A stretch of 17,367 nucleotides of DNA from JAGOPO01 sp035524755 (GTDB taxonomy: Bacteria > Patescibacteriota > Minisyncoccia > 2-02-FULL-40-12 > GWA2-44-9). Shown here piece by piece: positions 1-6,055 of this stretch. Location of the stretch: contig DATKOD010000019.1 in assembly GCA_035524755.1 (NCBI GenBank), positions 1 through 17,367 on the forward strand, given 5' to 3'. The position numbers were made by a program, and so were the translations under genes. The notes under the pieces are model-generated. The model worked only from the letters and a program-made list of their open reading frames with translations. It was not told the origin of the DNA and ran no database searches. Numbering within the stretch: position 1 is the stretch's first letter; every line of letters begins with the position of its first letter.

Positions 1-1
1 C

Positions 2-949
2 GTTGATACCTCGACCATCGGTACATACACCATCTCCTACGATGCGACCGGCTTTCTCGGGATTCATGCCCCAACCGTCACGAGGACGGTGAATGTGGTT
101 GCTGGTGGAGGTGGACACCGATCGGGGACGCTGGATGTGCATAGCGTTGTTTACGGTGGAACGATGAAACCAGGCGACTTCAAATTCATCTTTGAGGGCG
201 GCACGCAGAACTTCGACGCAAGTGGCACGAATGAATACGAGCGTTCCGTCGGTAATTACACGATTACTCCGATGCCCGTGGACGGGTACGTCGTTGCCGA
301 AAGCGGGGACTGTGATCCGACCGGCTTGATCACCGTTGAGCCTGGAGTCGTCAAGACTTGTGTCATCACGAACACGGTGAACGGGTGGCAAGGTGGTGAA
401 GCTACGCAACCCGAACAACCCGCTGGTACAGCGCCACAAGGAAGCACGGGAACCGGTGAGCAACCAGCCGGCGCAGGTGGTAGCGGCTCTGGAACTGGGA
501 CCGGAACCCTCATCGTGCAGCAGACTATTGTCGGTGCATCTGCAAGCTATGGGCAGTTCAGTGTAACAGTCGGCAGTCAGTCGCAGCCGTTCGGTCAGAC
601 CGGATCGATTTCACTCGACGAAGTGCCTGGCCGGTACTTGGTCACGTCACATCCGGCAGTCGGGTTCTCGAGTGTGCTTGCTGGTGATTGTCTACCGACG
701 GGTGATGTGACCATCACGAGCGGTGAAACTGCGACCTGCTCGATTACGAGCACCCTGATCCCTGTGGAAACACCGACTCCTTCAGCGACTCCTCCGCCGG
801 TGGTTTATACCCCGACACCGACACCTGTTGTGAGTGAATCCCCCTCGGTATCGCCGTCGCCGTCGGAAACGCCCAGTGACTTGACCGGCAACATCAGCCA
901 GGGATTCCTGTCGCAATTCTGGTCCTGGCTCTCGGGTCTCTTCCACTAG
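2..949 (+). CDS. Secreted repeat protein, Ig-like/SpaA-like domains, 5' end outside window
   Basis: The frame is open from the first full codon at 2, so the gene starts left of the window; the GTG at 89 is an internal valine codon. The visible 315 residues begin with the end of a bacterial Ig-like (DUF5011/HYR-type) strand pattern (GTYTISYDATG...TRTVNV). Two SpaA/prealbumin-like repeats follow, at about residues 42-125 and 166-245. Each starts GTL.V, carries a GDC motif and ends C.IT. The repeats are joined by a Gly/Gln/Pro linker and followed by a Pro/Thr/Ser stalk (about 247-290). The last ~20 residues are aromatic and hydrophobic (FLSQFWSWLSGLFH). The paired Cys in each repeat may form a disulfide outside the cell. 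Likely role is a surface or secreted adhesin-like protein; the substrate is unknown. No terminator separates it from rplY, so read-through is possible. Confidence 0.8.
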   Translation, partial: VDTSTIGTYTISYDATGFLGIHAPTVTRTVNVVAGGGGHRSGTLDVHSVVYGGTMKPGDFKFIFEGGTQNFDASGTNEYERSVGNYTITPMPVDGYVVAESGDCDPTGLITVEPGVVKTCVITNTVNGWQGGEATQPEQPAGTAPQGSTGTGEQPAGAGGSGSGTGTGTLIVQQTIVGASASYGQFSVTVGSQSQPFGQTGSISLDEVPGRYLVTSHPAVGFSSVLAGDCLPTGDVTITSGETATCSITSTLIPVETPTPSATPPPVVYTPTPTPVVSESPSVSPSPSETPSDLTGNISQGFLSQFWSWLSGLFH

Positions 950-957
950 GGATAGGC

Positions 958-985
958 TTGCGTTTTCTCCGAGATTTGGTACACT
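958..985 (+). promoter_or_regulatory. Promoter of rplY
   Basis: TTGCGT (958-963), 16-nt spacer, TACACT (980-985) with an extended TGG immediately upstream. Transcription would start near 992, leaving a leader of about 70 nt. The leader can pair CCCGG (1017-1021) with CCGGG (1033-1037), so it may be structured. Confidence 0.5.
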
Positions 986-1062
986 ATGCAGACTAACTGC
1001 AGGACCTTATGGTCGTCCCGGGGCCGTGCGCACCGGGGCGAAAGTGAAGGTTCTGGATACGA

Positions 1063-1779
1063 ATGGCCACAAAAGCGACGGAACGATTGGAACTGGCGGC
1101 CACGGGCCGCGACGTGACGGGACGCAAGGTCCGCCACCTCCGCAAGCAGGGCATCATGCCGGCCGTCCTGTACGGCAAGGGCGTGTCGTCCACGAATCTG
1201 AGCATCGGCGCCAAGGACTTCGACACGGTCTTCCGCAAGGCCGGTGAGTCCACGCTGGTGTTCGTGAAGATGGGCGCGACGGAGTACCCGACGCTCATCA
1301 AGGACATCGCCCGGGACCCCCGGTCCGGCGATGCCATCCACGCTGATTTCTACGCAGTCTCGCTGACCGAGAAGATCACCGCGCGCGTGCCGGTGGTGTT
1401 CGTCGGAGAATCCGTCCTCATCAAGAGCGAAGGCGGCACCCTGGTGCGTAACGTCAACGAACTGGAGGTCCAGGCGCTGCCGACCGACCTGCCAAAGGAG
1501 ATCACCGTGGATATCTCGGGTCTGAAGTCGTTCACCGACCAGATCACCCTGGGCGACATCAAGGTTCCCAAGGCGACCCTGCCGGGCGACCCGGGCGAGA
1601 TCATCGCGACCGTCCAGGCGCCGAAGTCCGAAGAGGAACTCGCCGCTGAGCTGGCCGCCCCGACCGCCGACGTGTCGGCCGTGGAGGAGATCAAGAAGGA
1701 AGTTCCCGCCGAGGAGGCGGCCGAAGAGGGCGAAGCCGCACCTGCGGCCGCTCCCGCCGCAGAGGCGAAGAAGGAGTAA
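1063..1779 (+). CDS. rplY: 50S ribosomal protein bL25 (CTC family)
   Basis: This is the 5S rRNA-binding protein of the large subunit, in the longer two-domain TL5/CTC form (238 aa; E. coli L25 has only about 94). The N-terminal bL25 domain (about 1-95) shows the usual start, with GR.VTGRKVRHLRKQGIMPAVLYG and later the HADFYAV strand. The C-terminal beta domain (about 100-190) contains VPVVFVGES and PTDLPKEITVDISGL. Residues from about 195 are a low-complexity Ala/Glu/Lys tail, common in this family. The ATG is chosen because homology starts there; only a weak purine stretch precedes it. The gene has its own promoter and is closed by a strong hairpin. Confidence 0.95.
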   Translation: MATKATERLELAATGRDVTGRKVRHLRKQGIMPAVLYGKGVSSTNLSIGAKDFDTVFRKAGESTLVFVKMGATEYPTLIKDIARDPRSGDAIHADFYAVSLTEKITARVPVVFVGESVLIKSEGGTLVRNVNELEVQALPTDLPKEITVDISGLKSFTDQITLGDIKVPKATLPGDPGEIIATVQAPKSEEELAAELAAPTADVSAVEEIKKEVPAEEAAEEGEAAPAAAPAAEAKKE

Positions 1780-1796
1780 TCGCTCCGCACACAGAA

Positions 1797-1822
1797 AAGC
1801 CCCGACCGAACGGTCGGGGCTT
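1797..1822. terminator. Bidirectional hairpin terminator
   Basis: Perfect 11-bp stem (1797-1807 with 1812-1822) and GAAC loop between convergent rplY and the zinc-ribbon gene. The T-rich tail is better on the minus strand (CTTTTCTG) than on the plus strand (TTGTGTG). Confidence 0.85.
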
Positions 1823-1827
1823 GTGTG

Positions 1828-2082
1828 TCAGGCGGAGCGTGCGGTTCCCCTGAAGAACGTGTCGCGCGGCTGCAGGATGCGGTCGCAGATCGCGCAGTAC
1901 GGATGGCCGAGTGCGGTCACGTAGACCGGGTTTCCGCAGACCGCGCAGTAGAGCGCGCGGTTGTCGGGCGAGCACTCCGGGCAGAACTGCGTGCGGTAGC
2001 TGCCGATGGCCAGGCCGGTGCGGTCTCTGGCGCACACCCGGACCATGTGGGTTCCCTGTCGCACGACCCTCGATTCGACCAC
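1828..2082 (-). CDS. Small zinc-ribbon protein with three CxxC knuckles
   Basis: An 84-residue protein with CPEC (34/37), CAVC (46/49) and CAIC (63/66), the spacing of one zinc ribbon plus an extra half-knuckle, so it probably binds one or two zinc ions. There is no membrane segment or catalytic motif. The start is set at GTG 2082 because AGGAGG at 2093-2088 lies 5 nt before it. The in-frame GTG at 2088 overlaps that Shine-Dalgarno and is less likely. It has its own promoter inside the end of the upstream gene and ends at a strong terminator, so it is probably a separate unit. I do not recognise the family; a nucleic-acid or protein contact role is only a guess from the ribbon. Confidence 0.75.
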   Translation of the reverse strand: MVESRVVRQGTHMVRVCARDRTGLAIGSYRTQFCPECSPDNRALYCAVCGNPVYVTALGHPYCAICDRILQPRDTFFRGTARSA

Positions 2083-2087
2083 GGACA

Positions 2088-2093
2088 CCTCCT
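2088..2093 (-). promoter_or_regulatory. Strong Shine-Dalgarno that decides the GTG start
   Basis: AGGAGG on the minus strand, 5 nt before GTG 2082. It overlaps the alternative upstream GTG at 2088, arguing against that start. Confidence 0.75.
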
Positions 2094-2108
2094 GATGATG
2101 ACCGGGAT

Positions 2109-2137
2109 AATATACACCAAAACTAGTCCTCAGTCAA
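2109..2137 (-). promoter_or_regulatory. Promoter of the zinc-ribbon gene, overlapping the upstream stop codon
   Basis: TTGACT (2137-2132), 17-nt spacer, TATATT (2114-2109). The TGA inside TTGACT is the stop codon (2136-2134) of the HESGH membrane protein gene. Confidence 0.7.
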
Positions 2138-2529
2138 CTCTTCTTCAGGACGTGCCGGATCTCCCGCGGAACTGCGCCGAGGCCGTGCATGATCTCGAAC
2201 AGCGCCAGGTACGACAGCGCCGTGACGGTCCAGAGACGGATGCCGATCGGCGGGCCGCCGGCGGCGATGAGGACGACGACCGCCCACAGGGCCGCCGCAC
2301 AGACCAGACTGGCCAGAGGACCTGCCAGGGCGATGCACAGCGAGGGACGAGATTCGAAAACTTCGATGCGGCCCACCAACGAATATCCGGTCGATTCGAT
2401 GGGGACGCGCCGGGCCGTACGTCCCATGATGCGCGCGGCGACCAGATGGCCCGATTCGTGCATCCAGATGCTCGCCCGCATGTACGCATCGATCCACCCG
2501 AACGGCGTCAGGTACCACCACCAACCCAA
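2134..2529 (-). CDS. Mini M50-like (site-2 protease-like) membrane protein
   Basis: A 131-residue membrane protein with HESGH at 24-28, the HExxH zinc/catalytic motif of metalloproteases. AGPLASL at 69-75 resembles the GPxxN segment of M50 peptidases. Hydrophobic segments lie at about 63-91 and 97-120. M50 enzymes are usually 200 residues or more and take a third zinc ligand from an NxxPxxxxDG motif. Here the matching place (GLGAVPREIR, about 116-125) keeps the proline but lacks the Asn and the Asp-Gly. The start is TTG 2529, supported by GGAGG 6 nt upstream. It could be a minimal intramembrane protease, a regulator that lost catalysis, or a different zincin; family level only. Confidence 0.65.
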   Translation of the reverse strand: MGWWWYLTPFGWIDAYMRASIWMHESGHLVAARIMGRTARRVPIESTGYSLVGRIEVFESRPSLCIALAGPLASLVCAAALWAVVVLIAAGGPPIGIRLWTVTALSYLALFEIMHGLGAVPREIRHVLKKS

Positions 2530-2534
2530 AGAAC

Positions 2535-2540
2535 ACCTCC
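2535..2540 (-). promoter_or_regulatory. Shine-Dalgarno for a TTG start
   Basis: GGAGGT on the minus strand, 5 nt before TTG 2529. It is the reason for choosing this rare start codon. Confidence 0.7.
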
Positions 2541-2568
2541 CTGCCGGGCGGAAGATACCACAGCTGAA

Positions 2569-3084
2569 CTAGCGGAGGAAGCGGGCCCAGGCGGCGCGCT
2601 GGGCGGGAGTGAGCGCTTTCGCGAGGAAGATGACGTCCTGGATGACCGATGTGCGGAACGAGACCTCGTCGCCGAGCCGCAACCGCCGCCAGCCGGCCGT
2701 GCGGGCGAGGGTGTCCACGGCGAACAGGTGCTGGATGGCGTCGAGTTTCAGGGGCGGGATCTGGTCATCCGAGTAATCATTGATGGTCTTGGCGGCCAGA
2801 TGCGTCATGCCTTCACCGGCGAGCGCGACTTGATAGTAGGCGTCGTACGCCGTCGGTGTTGCCGTGGGTGAGGGGACCGGTGCTTCGGGTGTGGCGTGAT
2901 GGTTCAGCAGGGACGCGATGACCAGCCCGGCGGCGGCGAGAAGCAGGAGCCGGAACACGATCACATAGAGATTCTCGTGCATCCACTCACGCAGACGTCC
3001 GCCCCAGCCGGGACGGGCGCGGAACATCGGACCGGGCAACTGCATGTCCGGACCGCGATCCAGGAGCGGAAGCTGGGTGGTCAT
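2569..3084 (-). CDS. Single-pass membrane protein with a Patescibacteria-type C-terminal domain
   Basis: A 171-residue protein. Residues 1-37 are a polar N-terminus, 38-60 a transmembrane helix (VIVFRLLLLAAAGLVIASLL core), about 62-78 a Pro/Thr/Ala linker, and 80-171 a compact domain. That domain (GEGMTHLAAKTI..., LRLGDEVSF, ALTPAQ) resembles one I recall in Patescibacteria hypothetical proteins, where GEG.THLARKA and LTP(E/A)Q are the conserved parts; its function is unknown. The start is ATG 3084, because the reading frame further upstream runs through the lipoprotein gene's terminator. GGAGG ends only 1 nt before this ATG, unusually close, so the start is less certain than the frame. Confidence 0.7.
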   Translation of the reverse strand: MTTQLPLLDRGPDMQLPGPMFRARPGWGGRLREWMHENLYVIVFRLLLLAAAGLVIASLLNHHATPEAPVPSPTATPTAYDAYYQVALAGEGMTHLAAKTINDYSDDQIPPLKLDAIQHLFAVDTLARTAGWRRLRLGDEVSFRTSVIQDVIFLAKALTPAQRAAWARFLR

Positions 3085-3123
3085 CCCTCCGTGGTAGCAC
3101 TGGCATTCATGCGATGCAAGGGC

Positions 3124-3157
3124 GAAAAGGAAAGAGGAGCCGCTTTCGCGACTCCTC
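3124..3157 (-). terminator. Terminator of the lipoprotein gene
   Basis: On the minus strand a 10-bp stem (3157-3148 with 3143-3134, one U-G pair) closes a GAAA tetraloop and is followed by TTTCCTTTT. It lies 8 nt past the lipoprotein stop codon. Confidence 0.85.
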
Positions 3158-3164
3158 GAGGGGG

Positions 3165-3686
3165 TCAGTAATGCCACCAGTTTTCGTAGCAGGTGCCCAG
3201 CTGGACGGTGCCGCCCTGCCGGACATGGCTGGCGTCGAGCGTGGCATGAGGTCCCAGCATGTGCTCGTCGCCGACGACGAGGTCGATGCAGACCCGATGA
3301 CCTGCGGCGAAGCTGTAGGCACCGGGAGCTCCGGGATAATTCGTGCCGTCGATGACGAGCTCGAAATCCTTGTTGCAGGAGAAGCTGCCCGGGCTCTGTG
3401 GCACGTTGTTGATGTTGTTGATGAACAACGCGCCGTCATCCCGGTAGAGGACGTACCCGTACCACAGGTTGTTCTCCTGCGGCGACACGGTGCAGGTCGC
3501 CTTGATCGAAATGGTCTCGCCCATCTTCAGGGACTGCGACTGATACGGCTGGACGCCCAGCACGTTCAGGTTCACGTTCAGCGTGGGCGGCGGCGTGGGG
3601 GTGGGCGCGGTGGGCGTCTGCGTGCTGCAGGCAGCGGCGAAGAACAGGAACGAGACGGCAACCAACAGCGGTGCTATCCGACGCAT
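3165..3686 (-). CDS. Predicted lipoprotein
   Basis: A 173-residue protein with a classical lipoprotein signal: MRR, hydrophobic core 4-19, and lipobox AAAC with the lipidated Cys at 20. A Thr/Pro-rich stalk (21-35) follows, then a domain of about 135 residues with four Cys (TC, SC, VC, TC) that could form two disulfides. The domain is beta-rich by eye, ends in ENWWHY, and matches no family I recognise. AAGGTGG lies 6 nt before the ATG and fixes the start. The gene has its own promoter directly after prfA and its own terminator. It is expected on the outer face of the cytoplasmic membrane. Confidence 0.8.
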   Translation of the reverse strand: MRRIAPLLVAVSFLFFAAACSTQTPTAPTPTPPPTLNVNLNVLGVQPYQSQSLKMGETISIKATCTVSPQENNLWYGYVLYRDDGALFINNINNVPQSPGSFSCNKDFELVIDGTNYPGAPGAYSFAAGHRVCIDLVVGDEHMLGPHATLDASHVRQGGTVQLGTCYENWWHY

Positions 3687-3724
3687 GGGTCACCACCTTC
3701 ATTGGAAAACAGCAGGGTAACTGC

Positions 3725-3752
3725 AGTTTACCACATAATATTAAAAAGTCAA
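3725..3752 (-). promoter_or_regulatory. Promoter of the lipoprotein gene, overlapping the prfA stop codon
   Basis: TTGACT (3752-3747), 16-nt AT-rich spacer, TAAACT (3730-3725). The TGA inside the -35 box is the prfA stop codon (3751-3749). Confidence 0.55.
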
Positions 3753-4537
3753 GAATTCAACTTCTCCCGGAGCGCGTCGAAGATGCGGTCCAGATCGCCG
3801 TCCATCGTTCGGCCGATGTTGGACCAGGACTCCTTGATGCGGTGATCGGTGACGCGGTCCTGCGGGAAATTGTACGTGCGGATCTTCTCAACCCGGTCGC
3901 CGGTACCCACCTGGGCTTTGCGCTCCTCGGTGATGTTGCCGGTCTGTTCGAGCCGGTGGATCTCAGCGAGTTTGGCGCGGAGGATCTCGGTCGCGCGTTC
4001 GCGGTTGGCACCCTGCGAGCGCTCTTCGCGGGATGACACGACGATGCCGGACGGCTTATGCAGGACGCGCACCGCGGTCTCCACTTTATTGACGTTCTGT
4101 CCGCCCGGGCCGCCGGCGCGCGAAAAACTGACCTCGAGATCGCCGGGGTTGATCTGGAATTCGGATTCGGTCGCCTTCTTGAGCACGGCGACGGTGACGG
4201 TGCTGGTGTGGACGCGGCCGGATTTCTCGGTGGCCGGCACGCGCTGGACGCGGTGGACGCCCGACTCATGCTTCATCGCGTCATAGGCGCCGGGGCCGGA
4301 GAGTTCGAAGGATGCGTATCTCAGGCCGCCCAGCGGGGTCTTGGATGAATCCACGGGGACGACCTTCCAGCCCTTCCGGGCCGCGTACTTGTGGTACATC
4401 ATCAGCAGTTCGGAGGCGAACAGCGCCGCCTCATCACCGCCCGCGCCTGCGCGGATTTCGACGATCGCTTCGTTGCCGGGGCCGGCCGGCTTGGCCTTCT
4501 TGGCGGCATCGGCCCACTGACGCCAGTCGTATTCCAT
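3749..4537 (-). CDS. prfA: Peptide chain release factor 1, lacking domain 1
   Basis: RF1 reads UAA and UAG in the ribosomal A site and triggers peptide release. Seen here: GAGGDEA (31-37, start of the PCRF domain), the RF1-type codon-recognition tripeptide PAT (101-103, inside RVQRVPAT), and the catalytic GGQ (145-147). The C-terminal RTYNFPQDRVTDHRI segment is also present. RF2 would carry SPF instead of PAT. At 262 residues it lacks about 90 N-terminal residues compared with the usual ~360; that is domain 1, which contacts the GTPase-associated centre. A hidden extension is excluded, because the frame upstream hits the TAG stop of rpmE three codons before the ATG. It is the second gene of an rpmE-prfA operon with a 6-nt gap. 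Confidence 0.95.
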   Translation of the reverse strand: MEYDWRQWADAAKKAKPAGPGNEAIVEIRAGAGGDEAALFASELLMMYHKYAARKGWKVVPVDSSKTPLGGLRYASFELSGPGAYDAMKHESGVHRVQRVPATEKSGRVHTSTVTVAVLKKATESEFQINPGDLEVSFSRAGGPGGQNVNKVETAVRVLHKPSGIVVSSREERSQGANRERATEILRAKLAEIHRLEQTGNITEERKAQVGTGDRVEKIRTYNFPQDRVTDHRIKESWSNIGRTMDGDLDRIFDALREKLNS

Positions 4538-4543
4538 GGCGAT

Positions 4544-4771
4544 CTACGCCTTCTTGGCGGGTTTCTTCGAGGACCTCTCCAGACGCTTCTTGAAGCGGTC
4601 GACACGACCGCGAACGTCCACGATCTTCTCGGTGCCGGTGTAGAACGGGTGGCATGCCGAACAGATGGAGACGTGCAACGACTCACGGGTTGAACCGACG
4701 GTAAAGTGGTTCCCGCAGGCGCAGGTAACCTTGGCTTTCGGGTGGTATTCGGGGTGGATAGAAGCCTTCAT
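4544..4771 (-). CDS. rpmE: 50S ribosomal protein bL31
   Basis: 75 residues, the zinc-binding form of bL31, which sits at the subunit bridge near the central protuberance. The zinc ligands are C17, C19, C37 and C40 in TCACGN and the signature ICSACHPFYTG (36-46). A basic tail rich in Lys/Arg ends the protein. The start is ATG 4771 (MKASIHPEYHP), where homology begins; the open frame continues upstream but through the promoter. The -10 box ends only 9 nt before the ATG, so the transcript should have almost no leader, and there is no Shine-Dalgarno. The stop is TAG, in the same reading frame as prfA. Confidence 0.95.
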   Translation of the reverse strand: MKASIHPEYHPKAKVTCACGNHFTVGSTRESLHVSICSACHPFYTGTEKIVDVRGRVDRFKKRLERSSKKPAKKA

Positions 4772-4780
4772 AGCCCGTCC

Positions 4781-4809
4781 AGTATAGCACCCGCCGCGGT
4801 TCTTGTCAA
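4781..4809 (-). promoter_or_regulatory. Promoter of rpmE-prfA (shares its -35 box with rpsB)
   Basis: Consensus TTGACA (4809-4804), 17-nt spacer, extended TGC and TATACT (4786-4781). The predicted start of transcription falls 0-3 nt before the rpmE ATG. Confidence 0.85.
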
Positions 4810-4831
4810 AACCCGGCCGTTCTGCTATCAT
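4803..4831 (+). promoter_or_regulatory. Promoter of rpsB-tsf (shares its -35 box with rpmE)
   Basis: TTGTCA (4803-4808), 17-nt spacer, extended TGC and TATCAT (4826-4831). Five base pairs of the -35 box are also the -35 box of the divergent rpmE promoter. Confidence 0.8.
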
Positions 4832-4837
4832 TGCTCG

Positions 4838-4918
4838 GCGTAATAACTCATTGATTTGCCCGTTTCCGGCCGCTGGTTGCTTTAAACCAGTCATCGGGGC
4901 CGCAGCGGACACGACCAA
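4838..4918 (+). promoter_or_regulatory. Structured leader of rpsB
   Basis: About 80 nt of 5' leader without a clear Shine-Dalgarno. CTGGTT (4873-4878) pairs with AACCAG (4885-4890) over a 6-nt loop. Below it CGGCC (4867-4871) can pair with GGCCG (4898-4902), giving a bulged stem-loop just before the start codon. S2 is known to autoregulate through its leader in gamma-proteobacteria; a similar role here is inference. Confidence 0.4.
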
Positions 4919-5608
4919 ATGGCAGAACAAGTTCCCCTGATAAGCTACGAGAGCATGTTGGAGGCCGGTATGCACTTCGGCCGCAAGCGGACGGTGTTCT
5001 CCCCGAAAATGGGGGAGTTCGTATTCACGGTGCGTGACGGCATCTGCATCATCGACCTCCTGAAGACCCAGGAGGCGCTGGTCAGTACCATCGAATACCT
5101 CAACCAGACCCTCCAGGCGGGGGGACTGGTGCTATGGGTCGCGCCGACCAAACAGTCGCAGGACGGCATCCGCGCCCTGGCCGAGCTGACCGGTATGCCC
5201 TACGTGGTGGACCGCTGGCTGGGCGGCACGCTGACGAACTTCAAGAACCTCAACGGCCGGGTGAAGACCCTGATCCAGATGGAGGACGACAAAGCCGCCG
5301 GACGCTGGGAGAAATACAACAAGAAGGAGCAGCTGGACCTCACCCGCACGCTCGCCGACATGCGGCGCAAGTTCGACGGTCTCAAGAAGCTCACCCGTCT
5401 GCCGGACGTGGTGGTCGTCGCGTCGCTCAAGGAGGGCGCGCTCGCGGTGCATGAATCCAAGGTCACCGGCGTCAAAGTCGTGGCGCTTGCGAACACCGAT
5501 GCGGACCCCACGGGTATCGTCCGTGTGGTGCCGTGCAATGACCGCTCCAAGAAATCCGTCGACCTCATCCTGGACGCCATCCGCGACAATATTAAAATGA
5601 CTGCATGA
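4919..5608 (+). CDS. rpsB: 30S ribosomal protein uS2
   Basis: 229 residues, near the usual 220-260. Family landmarks are MLEAGMHFGR (13-22), TQEALVSTIEYLNQ, the WLGGTLTNFKN block, LPDVVVVASLKEGALAVHES and ANTDADP near the C-terminus, followed by a nucleotide-domain-like end. uS2 binds late at the back of the 30S head-body junction. The ATG at 4919 begins the family homology (MAEQVPLISYESMLEAG). The stop overlaps the tsf start in an ATGA, so translation of the two is probably coupled, as in the widespread rpsB-tsf operon. Transcription comes from the shared bidirectional promoter. Confidence 0.97.
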   Translation: MAEQVPLISYESMLEAGMHFGRKRTVFSPKMGEFVFTVRDGICIIDLLKTQEALVSTIEYLNQTLQAGGLVLWVAPTKQSQDGIRALAELTGMPYVVDRWLGGTLTNFKNLNGRVKTLIQMEDDKAAGRWEKYNKKEQLDLTRTLADMRRKFDGLKKLTRLPDVVVVASLKEGALAVHESKVTGVKVVALANTDADPTGIVRVVPCNDRSKKSVDLILDAIRDNIKMTA

Positions 5609-6054
5609 GCGACCTGGACCTGTTAAAGGAGCTGCGCGACGAGACCGGACTCTCGTTCGACAAGATAAAGAAAGCGCTGGACGAGACCGGCGGCGATAAA
5701 GCCAAGACACTGGAACTCCTGCACGCGCAGGCGGGCGCCGCCGCGGCCAAGAAATCCGACCGTGCCGTCAACGAGGGGCTCATCGGCTCCTACATCCACA
5801 CCAACGGCAAGCTGGGCGCGATGGTCGCGCTCGCGTGCGAAACCGACTTCGTGGCGCGAAACGACGACTTCAAGGCGCTTGCCCGCGACCTGGCGATGCA
5901 CGCCAGCGCGATGCGCCCGACGAGCGCCGACGAGATGCTCGAGCAGCCGTTCGTGAAGGACCCGGCGGTGACCGTCAAAGACGTCATCCATCAGGCGATC
6001 GCCAAGCTCGGCGAGAACATCAAACTCACCGACGTGGTCGTCCTGGCGTTGTAG
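5605..6054 (+). CDS. tsf: Elongation factor Ts, short single-core form
   Basis: EF-Ts recharges EF-Tu with GTP. Residues 1-45 are the UBA-like N-terminal domain (LRDETGLSFDKIKKALDETGGD). Residues 55-149 are one core subdomain with GLIGSYIHTNGKLGAMVALACETDFVARN. The TDFV element inserts into EF-Tu in known structures and is intact. At 149 residues it is much shorter than E. coli (283) or Thermus (196): the second core half and coiled coil are absent. This suits reduced genomes and may require a dimer, as in Thermus. It overlaps rpsB by 4 nt and is followed after 1 nt by the TPR gene. Confidence 0.95.
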   Translation: MSDLDLLKELRDETGLSFDKIKKALDETGGDKAKTLELLHAQAGAAAAKKSDRAVNEGLIGSYIHTNGKLGAMVALACETDFVARNDDFKALARDLAMHASAMRPTSADEMLEQPFVKDPAVTVKDVIHQAIAKLGENIKLTDVVVLAL

Positions 6055-6055
6055 C

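Noticed and set aside
1825..2871. 348-aa plus-strand open frame across three minus-strand genes
   Set aside because: It crosses real genes with Shine-Dalgarno sites, promoters and a HESGH motif; its own translation is low-complexity.
4772..4975. N-terminal extension of bL31
   Set aside because: The extension reads through the bidirectional promoter and has no homology to bL31.
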